The position numbers and the translations under genes were made by a program. The notes beneath the pieces were generated by a model. It was given only the letters and a program-made list of their open reading frames with translations, was not told the DNA's origin and made no database searches. A stretch of DNA of 53,385 nucleotides from an uncultured Eubacterium sp. (GTDB lineage Bacteria; Bacillota; Clostridia; Lachnospirales; Lachnospiraceae), in NCBI GenBank assembly GCA_910584065.1, contig CAJTZN010000008.1, positions 1 to 53,385 of the forward strand, given 5' to 3'. This document shows, in pieces, positions 47,766 through 53,385 of this stretch; the first letter of the stretch is position 1; each line of letters starts with the position of its first letter.

Positions 47766-48584
47766 ATGAGCGAAGGGAAACAAAAATTTGGTGAAAAGTT
47801 TAAAAATGATAAAAAGTTTCGATTTGAACTTATCGTGGGAATCTGGACAGGCCTGATCTCTATTTGTCTGATTTTTGCTGTCGTAAAGGTTAGCGGGGTA
47901 TATCTTGCCGCAAGCAATGAGACGGTTGAAACGGACGACGAGGTCGATGATGATTCCCCTGTTCTCGTATCCGAGCCCGCGTTTGAAGCAGAAGAGCCGG
48001 AAGAAACGGATGAGCCATATAAATCGGCTATCATCAATCACAACGAAGAAGATTTTATGAATGAGGATGACGATGAAGATGAGGATTTGAAAACAGCCGA
48101 CACCGCCTATGCAACTACGGTTGTCAATCTCCGTAAAGAGCCGGCGCTTACAGCCGCGGTGATTGGAAAACTCCAGCCAGGGGATAAGGTGTCGATCATT
48201 AAATTTGACAAGGAATGGACGCACGTTACATTTAATGGAACAGAAGGTTATATAAGCACGATCTACCTGAGTACGAGAAAACCGGCGAATGAACCGGAGG
48301 CGCCTTCCGTGTCAACACCGAAACCGGCAGCTACCGTGAAACCAAAACCGACTGCCAGACCAAAGACGACGAAAAAGCCAAAGGCGACAAAGAAACCGAG
48401 AAAAACAGAAAAACCGGATGAAATAGACGAGCCGGATAAAATAGATGAGCCGGAACCGACAAAGGCTCCAACTCCGACAAAAGCACCGGACCCGACGAAA
48501 GCACCGGAGCCAACCAAGGCTCCGGACCCGACAAAAGAGCCGGAGCCCACAAAGGAGCCGGAACCGTCAGAGGTTTCCGAATAA
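47766..48584 (+). CDS. Membrane-anchored SH3-domain protein with proline-rich tail
   Basis: 272 residues from ATG 47766 (AGGAGAG upstream). Short basic cytoplasmic start, one membrane segment (about 23-47), an acidic linker, then a bacterial SH3 domain (about 112-170: VVNLRKEPALTAAVIGKL, GYISTIYL) that usually binds the cell wall, and a tail of repeated Lys-Pro and PTKAP/DPTKEPEP units to the end, a flexible stalk. It probably acts at the wall. mutS starts 36 bases downstream, so the two may share a transcript. Function unknown. Confidence 0.85.
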   Translation: MSEGKQKFGEKFKNDKKFRFELIVGIWTGLISICLIFAVVKVSGVYLAASNETVETDDEVDDDSPVLVSEPAFEAEEPEETDEPYKSAIINHNEEDFMNEDDDEDEDLKTADTAYATTVVNLRKEPALTAAVIGKLQPGDKVSIIKFDKEWTHVTFNGTEGYISTIYLSTRKPANEPEAPSVSTPKPAATVKPKPTARPKTTKKPKATKKPRKTEKPDEIDEPDKIDEPEPTKAPTPTKAPDPTKAPEPTKAPDPTKEPEPTKEPEPSEVSE

Positions 48585-48619
48585 AAGGATACATATTTTT
48601 TTGCAAATGGAGGAAATCA

Positions 48620-51364
48620 ATGGGTGAACAGTTGACACCAATGATGCAAAAATATTTGGAAACAAAAAAAGAATATCATGACTGCATCTTGTTTTACCGG
48701 TTGGGCGATTTTTATGAAATGTTTTTCGAGGATGCCAAATGCGTCTCCAAAGAACTTGAACTCACGCTCACCGGAAAGAGCTGCGGATTAAAAGAAAGGG
48801 CACCCATGTGTGGTGTCCCCTTTCATTCTGCGGAAGGTTATATCACGCGGCTTGTATCCAAAGGATACAAAGTGGCGATCTGCGAGCAGGTCGAAGATCC
48901 GAAAGAGGCCAAGGGGCTTGTGAAACGGGAAGTGATCCGCGTCGTCACCCCGGGTACGAACTGCAGTCCGTCGTCGCTCGATGAGGGCCGGAATAACTAC
49001 CTGATGGGAATTGTGTCCACGGACAATCTGTTCGGACTGTCGGTCGCGGACGTCACGACCGGGGAATTTTTGCTGACCGAAGTCGATTCACTGGGGAAAT
49101 TATTGGATGAGATCAATAAATTCAGCCCTTCAGAAATCATATGCAACGATTCCTTTTACATAAACGGTCTGGAGATCGAGGAACTGACCGGCCGGCTCGG
49201 CATTTCCATCTCCTCGCTGGCGCCTCATTATTTTGATGAGGAACTTTGCCAAAAGACGCTCTGCCGCCATTTTTCCGTGGCGACACTTGACGGGATGGGG
49301 TTGGGAGATTACTCCGCCGGCGTCACGGCGGCCGGCGCCGTGATGGAATACTTGCTGGAAACGCAGAAAAATTCGCTGGCACACATTTTATCGCTCGTAC
49401 CGTACCAGACAGGGAAATACATGCTGCTGGACCGGAATACGAGAAGAAACCTGGAACTGGTGGAAACGCTGCGCGAAAAGCAGAAGAGGGGATCGCTCCT
49501 CTGGGTGCTCGATAAGACAAAGACGGCGATGGGGGCAAGAAAGCTGCGAAACAGCCTGGAGCAGCCGCTTATCGACCGGGACGAGATTGTCAAGCGGCAC
49601 GATGCGATTGAGGAATTGAATGAGAATATGATCACGAGAGAGGAACTTCGTGAGTACTTAAACCCCATCTATGATCTGGAGCGCCTGCTCAGTAAGATCA
49701 GTTACAAATCGGCGAACCCCAGAGATCTGGTGGCATTATGCGGTTCCCTGAAAATGCTGCCGCCCATTTTGTTTTTATGCGGAAATTTCAAGAGCCGTTT
49801 TTTTCAGGAACTGTCAGAGGAAATGGATCCGCTGGAAGATATATGTACTCTCATCGAAAGCGCTGTTCAGGACGAGCCGTCCCTGACGCTCCACGACGGC
49901 GGGATCATTCGGGAGGGGTATAACGAACAGGTCGATCAGCTGCGTGCCGCCAAATCGGACGGCAAAACGTGGCTCGCCTCCCTGGAGAGCGAAGAGCGGG
50001 AAAAGACCGGTATCAAAAACTTAAAAGTCAAGTACAACCGGGTATTCGGATATTACCTGGAGGTAACAAATTCGTATAAAGATCTCGTGCCGGACAACTG
50101 GACGCGGAAGCAGACATTAACGAACGCGGAGCGGTACACGACCGCGAGGTTAAAAGAACTGGAAGACACCGTACTCGGCGCGGAGGAAAAACTGTATCAT
50201 CTGGAATACGAGCTGTTCTGTCATGTGAGGGATCATATTTTTACGCAGGTTGACCGCATCCAGAAGACGGCGCGGGCGATCGCTTCGCTGGATATGATCG
50301 CCTCCCTTGCCTACGTGGCCGAGAAGAACCAGTATGTGCGGCCGGCGCTGAACAATGACGGACGGCTGAAGATCAAAGATGGACGGCATCCCGTGATCGA
50401 GCAGATGATCGACCATGAAATGTTTATTGCCAACGACACATACCTAGATGAGGATTCGCATCGTCTCGTGATCATTACCGGGCCGAACATGGCGGGAAAA
50501 TCCACCTATATGCGGCAGACGGCGTTGATCGTTTTGATGGCGCAGCTCGGGAGTTTCGTTCCGGCGGCGTCGGCCGACATTTCAATCGTCGACCGCATCT
50601 TCACGCGCGTGGGGGCGTCCGATGATCTCGCCAGCGGCCAGAGTACGTTTATGGTAGAAATGACCGAGGTGGCAAATATTCTGCACAACGCCTCGAAAAA
50701 GAGTCTCATCATTTTGGATGAGATCGGCAGGGGGACGTCTACGTTTGACGGACTGAGCATCGCCTGGGCCGTTGTGGAACATATTGTAAACAAAAAAAAT
50801 ATTGGCGCGAAAACGCTATTTGCCACCCACTACCACGAACTGACCGAGTTGGAAGGAAAGCTGGAGGGCGTGCAGAATTGCTGCATCGCCGTAAAAGAGG
50901 ACGGGGAGGACATCGTCTTTCTGCGCAAGATCGTAAAGGGCGGCGCCGATAAAAGTTACGGCATCCAGGTCGCGAAACTTGCCGGTGTGCCGGACCGCGT
51001 ACTGGAGCGGGCGCGTGAGATCGCAAGGAAGCTGGAGCAGGGCAGCATGAACCCGGCGATAAGCTCCGATGCGGGGGATTGCGAGGGAGCAAACGCTGTT
51101 TCCACACATGACATATCAGCGAATGGCAAAAGAGCGAACACAATACAAACCAACGGCAGTATGACGAACGCCTTGACGCCAGGCGCCATGATGGCGCCGG
51201 CAAAAGAGGAGATGGCACAGTTATCTATTTTTGACGCCGTTCCGTCTCTCGGTTATGAGGACATTCTCTTTGAACTGCGCGACATTGATCTATCCCATGT
51301 CACGCCGATGGATGCGATGAACCTCGTATATAAATGGCAGAATAAATTGAAAGATAAATGGTAA
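48620..51364 (+). CDS. mutS: DNA mismatch repair protein MutS
   Basis: 914 residues, a little long. The N-terminus TPMMQKYLETKKEYHDCILFYRLGDFYEMF includes the mismatch-reading Phe-x-Glu region (GDFYEMF), followed by the core and clamp, then the ATPase with P-loop TGPNMAGKSTYMRQ, SGQSTFMVEMTE, Walker B LIILDEIGRGTSTFDGLS, and ATHYHEL. Near the end QLSIFD is a beta-clamp-binding motif inside a linker of Asn/Thr/Ala-rich sequence. GGAGG lies before the ATG. Coupled to mutL (overlap or 5 bases, depending on the start). Confidence 0.97.
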   Translation: MGEQLTPMMQKYLETKKEYHDCILFYRLGDFYEMFFEDAKCVSKELELTLTGKSCGLKERAPMCGVPFHSAEGYITRLVSKGYKVAICEQVEDPKEAKGLVKREVIRVVTPGTNCSPSSLDEGRNNYLMGIVSTDNLFGLSVADVTTGEFLLTEVDSLGKLLDEINKFSPSEIICNDSFYINGLEIEELTGRLGISISSLAPHYFDEELCQKTLCRHFSVATLDGMGLGDYSAGVTAAGAVMEYLLETQKNSLAHILSLVPYQTGKYMLLDRNTRRNLELVETLREKQKRGSLLWVLDKTKTAMGARKLRNSLEQPLIDRDEIVKRHDAIEELNENMITREELREYLNPIYDLERLLSKISYKSANPRDLVALCGSLKMLPPILFLCGNFKSRFFQELSEEMDPLEDICTLIESAVQDEPSLTLHDGGIIREGYNEQVDQLRAAKSDGKTWLASLESEEREKTGIKNLKVKYNRVFGYYLEVTNSYKDLVPDNWTRKQTLTNAERYTTARLKELEDTVLGAEEKLYHLEYELFCHVRDHIFTQVDRIQKTARAIASLDMIASLAYVAEKNQYVRPALNNDGRLKIKDGRHPVIEQMIDHEMFIANDTYLDEDSHRLVIITGPNMAGKSTYMRQTALIVLMAQLGSFVPAASADISIVDRIFTRVGASDDLASGQSTFMVEMTEVANILHNASKKSLIILDEIGRGTSTFDGLSIAWAVVEHIVNKKNIGAKTLFATHYHELTELEGKLEGVQNCCIAVKEDGEDIVFLRKIVKGGADKSYGIQVAKLAGVPDRVLERAREIARKLEQGSMNPAISSDAGDCEGANAVSTHDISANGKRANTIQTNGSMTNALTPGAMMAPAKEEMAQLSIFDAVPSLGYEDILFELRDIDLSHVTPMDAMNLVYKWQNKLKDKW

Positions 51365-51369
51365 GGAAA

Positions 51370-53304
51370 ATGATTCAGGTATTAGATCAGAATACGATCA
51401 ACCAGATCGCGGCGGGGGAGGTCGTCGAGCGGCCGGCCGCCGTCGTAAAGGAACTGGTGGAAAACGCCATTGACGCCGGGGCGAACGCAATCACGGTGGA
51501 AATCAAGGAAGGCGGCATCCGTTTTATCCGCATCACAGATAACGGGTGCGGCATCCGGCGCGAGGAGATCCCGCTCGCGTTTGAGCGGCACGCGACCAGC
51601 AAAATAGCGGGCATCGACGACTTGCTGCGCGTGAAAAGCCTCGGTTTTCGGGGCGAGGCGCTCTCGAGCATAGCCGCCGTTTCCCAGGTAGAACTCATAA
51701 CAAAAGAAACCGGGGCCATCCTCGGTTCGCGCTATGAGATACACGGCGGGACAGAAGTGGCAAATGAAGAGATCGGCTGCCCCGACGGAACGACGTTTAT
51801 CGTTCGCAATTTGTTTTACAATACGCCGGCGCGCGGCAAATTTCTGAAAACAAAGACGACGGAGGGAAATTATGTCAACGACGTCGTCGTCCACTTCATC
51901 TTATCTCATCCTGAGATCCGCTTTAAGTTCATGTGGGACGGCAGGACAAAAATCCAGACGTCGGGGAACGGGAATGTTAAAGATAATATTTACAACCAAT
52001 TTGGCGCGGATATTACAAAAGCGCTTCTCCCCGTCAACATCGAAAAACATGGGATGAGGGTAACGGGATTTATCGGAAAACCGGAACTGTCCCGCGGCAC
52101 GCGGTCCTTTATGAATTATTACATCAATGGAAGATATATCAAAAGCCCGATCGTACAAAAAGCGATTGAAAATGCTTACAGCGGATTTACAATGACAAAC
52201 CGATTTCCATTTACCACATTGTTTTTGGACATTGACAGTGCCCTTCTCGATGTCAATGTCCATCCGTCAAAAATGGAAGTCCGTTTTACGAATCAGGAAG
52301 AGGTCTATGACCTGTTCGAAACAGGACTGCACGAGGTGCTCAACCAGGCGGTCCTGATACCTAAAGTCACGCTTGCAAATGAAAAGGAACAAGCGGCAGA
52401 GGCCAAAAAGGAGAAAAGAGTGCGTGAGTCGCAGCCGCAGGCAGATTCACCGGAACCATTTGAGACGAATCGCATCAATCAGGAACTCGTGAGACGGGAA
52501 TCAGATGAGCAGGTACAAGATAGACAAGCGCAAGGCACGCAAGTTCAAGATAAGCAGCCACAGGCTGGACAGGCACCAGTGGACCAGAAACCACTCATGC
52601 AGCAGACAGAGCATCCCGGGCCGAAACAAGCACCATCCACGCCACCCGGTAACAGCCATCCGCGCCCGATCCAGCAGTACGAACAGCAGACACTATATCA
52701 GGAAGATCTGCTGAAAGAGGACGCCGCCATCTCCTTCCGGCTGATCGGGCAGGTGTTTGGCACGTACTGGCTCGTCGAGTGGAATAATGAATTATTGATC
52801 ATTGACCAGCACGCGGCCCACGAAAAAGTGCTGTACGAACAGCTGATCCATGAACTGGACACGAACCATGTGTACAGCCAGAACCTGCTGACGCCGATCG
52901 TCTTGACGCTGACGCATCGGGAAAAGGAAGCGCTCCAGACGTACCGGGAGACATTTGCCAGTCTGGGATTTGAAATCGAGGATTTTGGCGGGGATGAATA
53001 CGCGATCAAGGCCGTCCCGTCCCATTTCCTGCATCTGGCGTCCAAACAATTGTTTTACAGCATACTTGATGAACTGCTGGAAAACCCGATGGCCTCGAAA
53101 TACGGCTCCATCACGGACCGCTGCGCGTCGATCGCCTGCAAGGCGGCGGTGAAGGGAAACCATACCCTTTCTTTTGCCGAGGCCGAAACTCTTCTGAAGC
53201 AGATGTTACAGGCAAAAGAGCCATATCATTGTCCGCACGGCCGGCCGACCACGATTTCCATGTCGAAACAGGAATTTGAAAAGAAATTTAAGAGGATCGT
53301 TTGA
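51370..53304 (+). CDS. mutL: DNA mismatch repair protein MutL
   Basis: 644 residues from ATG 51370, which puts the conserved start MIQVLDQNTINQIAAGEVVE at the N-terminus; an ATG at 51358 overlaps the mutS stop and adds four residues. GHKL ATPase motifs: ELVENAIDAGA, DNGCGI, KSLGFRGEAL. The C-terminal domain has the endonuclease signature DQHAAHEKVLYE, so this MutL nicks DNA itself, as expected where MutH is absent. The middle linker (about 345-450) is Gln-rich. The last 55 bases of its end region are repeated at the end of the window. Confidence 0.97.
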   Translation: MIQVLDQNTINQIAAGEVVERPAAVVKELVENAIDAGANAITVEIKEGGIRFIRITDNGCGIRREEIPLAFERHATSKIAGIDDLLRVKSLGFRGEALSSIAAVSQVELITKETGAILGSRYEIHGGTEVANEEIGCPDGTTFIVRNLFYNTPARGKFLKTKTTEGNYVNDVVVHFILSHPEIRFKFMWDGRTKIQTSGNGNVKDNIYNQFGADITKALLPVNIEKHGMRVTGFIGKPELSRGTRSFMNYYINGRYIKSPIVQKAIENAYSGFTMTNRFPFTTLFLDIDSALLDVNVHPSKMEVRFTNQEEVYDLFETGLHEVLNQAVLIPKVTLANEKEQAAEAKKEKRVRESQPQADSPEPFETNRINQELVRRESDEQVQDRQAQGTQVQDKQPQAGQAPVDQKPLMQQTEHPGPKQAPSTPPGNSHPRPIQQYEQQTLYQEDLLKEDAAISFRLIGQVFGTYWLVEWNNELLIIDQHAAHEKVLYEQLIHELDTNHVYSQNLLTPIVLTLTHREKEALQTYRETFASLGFEIEDFGGDEYAIKAVPSHFLHLASKQLFYSILDELLENPMASKYGSITDRCASIACKAAVKGNHTLSFAEAETLLKQMLQAKEPYHCPHGRPTTISMSKQEFEKKFKRIV

Positions 53305-53385
53305 GTTATGAAAAAACCACTTATCATCCTGATTTCCATGTCGAAACAGGAATTTGAAAAGAAATTTAAGAGGATCGTTTGAGTT
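53253..53385 (+). repeat. Exact 55-bp duplication at the window end
   Basis: 53253-53307 and 53331-53385 are identical, 78 bases apart, and the second copy ends with the window. The preceding bases differ (C versus T). The size equals a common assembler k-mer, so an artefact is likely. Confidence 0.93.
53308..53330 (+). CDS. miaA: Start of tRNA dimethylallyltransferase MiaA, truncated
   Basis: ATG at 53308 opens MKKPLIIL, the usual start of MiaA (normally continuing to a P-loop of the type GPTAVGKT). From base 53331 the sequence reverts to a copy of the mutL end, so the gene is cut off. mutS-mutL-miaA is a common order. Too short to be sure. Confidence 0.5.

Noticed and set aside
48263..48550. 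Minus-strand frame of Gly/Val repeats
   Set aside because: Antisense of the proline-rich tail of the SH3 protein; no start signals.

Overview
The window looks like a chromosomal contig from an anaerobic Firmicute, most likely a Lachnospiraceae-type Clostridium. The pointers are an IscR-IscS-IscU operon, a RemA-Gmk-RpoZ cluster, an L21-Prp-L27 cluster whose L27 carries an N-terminal extension, an NADP-type GdhA, a DUF5688-like gene and sigma-A promoters with 17-bp spacers. Base composition looks balanced (about half GC by eye). I see no phage, transposase, CRISPR array, rRNA or plasmid functions. It is mostly core genome with some surface and accessory genes. The last 55 bases repeat an internal stretch exactly, which looks like an assembly end effect.

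Layout. 1-7696: nitrogen/glutamine operon gltD (5'-truncated), a glutamine-synthetase homologue lacking nearly all catalytic residues, an ANTAR antiterminator with a degenerate receiver, carA and carB. 7766-9878 (minus): KtrAB/Trk-type potassium uptake. 10139-13378: rplS, a signal-peptidase homologue without its catalytic Ser and Lys, rbgA, an intact signal peptidase, and a CYTH protein. 13464-17204: gdhA, a DUF5688-like gene, tRNA-Arg(CCG), and an anchored protein with 17 copies of a DPNA hexapeptide. 17333-21486: rluF, ligA and a convergent lipid/oligosaccharide flippase. 21652-23157: a repetitive unknown protein. 23328-25486: iscR-iscS-iscU behind a consensus promoter embedded in a 29-bp dyad. 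25539-28132 (minus): PHP phosphatase and RqcH. 28297-31895: yicC, remA, gmk, two tandem signal peptidases, rpoZ. 31962-35164: two overlapping MutS-like ATPases. 35289-42206: LysM protein under LexA-like boxes, a cell-wall amidase, a DUF6056-like membrane protein and a GH43 glycosidase with leucine-rich repeats. 42351-46687: rplU, prp, rpmA, obgE, yhbY, a nadD-yqeK fusion, rsfS. 46873-47490 (minus): lexA. 47766-53304: SH3 protein, mutS, mutL, then the first codons of miaA.

How the genes fit together. The first operon links ammonia assimilation (GltD), carbamoyl-phosphate synthesis from glutamine (CarAB), and what looks like a sensing pair: a pseudo-glutamine synthetase beside an RNA-binding antiterminator. 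Genes for translation and ribosome assembly recur (rplS, rbgA, rluF, rplU, prp, rpmA, obgE, yhbY, rsfS, RqcH). DNA maintenance is well represented (ligA, mutS, mutL, two MutS-like ATPases, lexA, and a LysM gene with SOS-like sites). Four signal-peptidase-fold proteins lie in 21 kb, one of them apparently dead.

The two observations I rate highest are the pseudoenzymes: the glutamine-synthetase homologue at 1400-2713 and the signal-peptidase homologue at 10573-11205. All family assignments come from reading motifs; no database search was possible.
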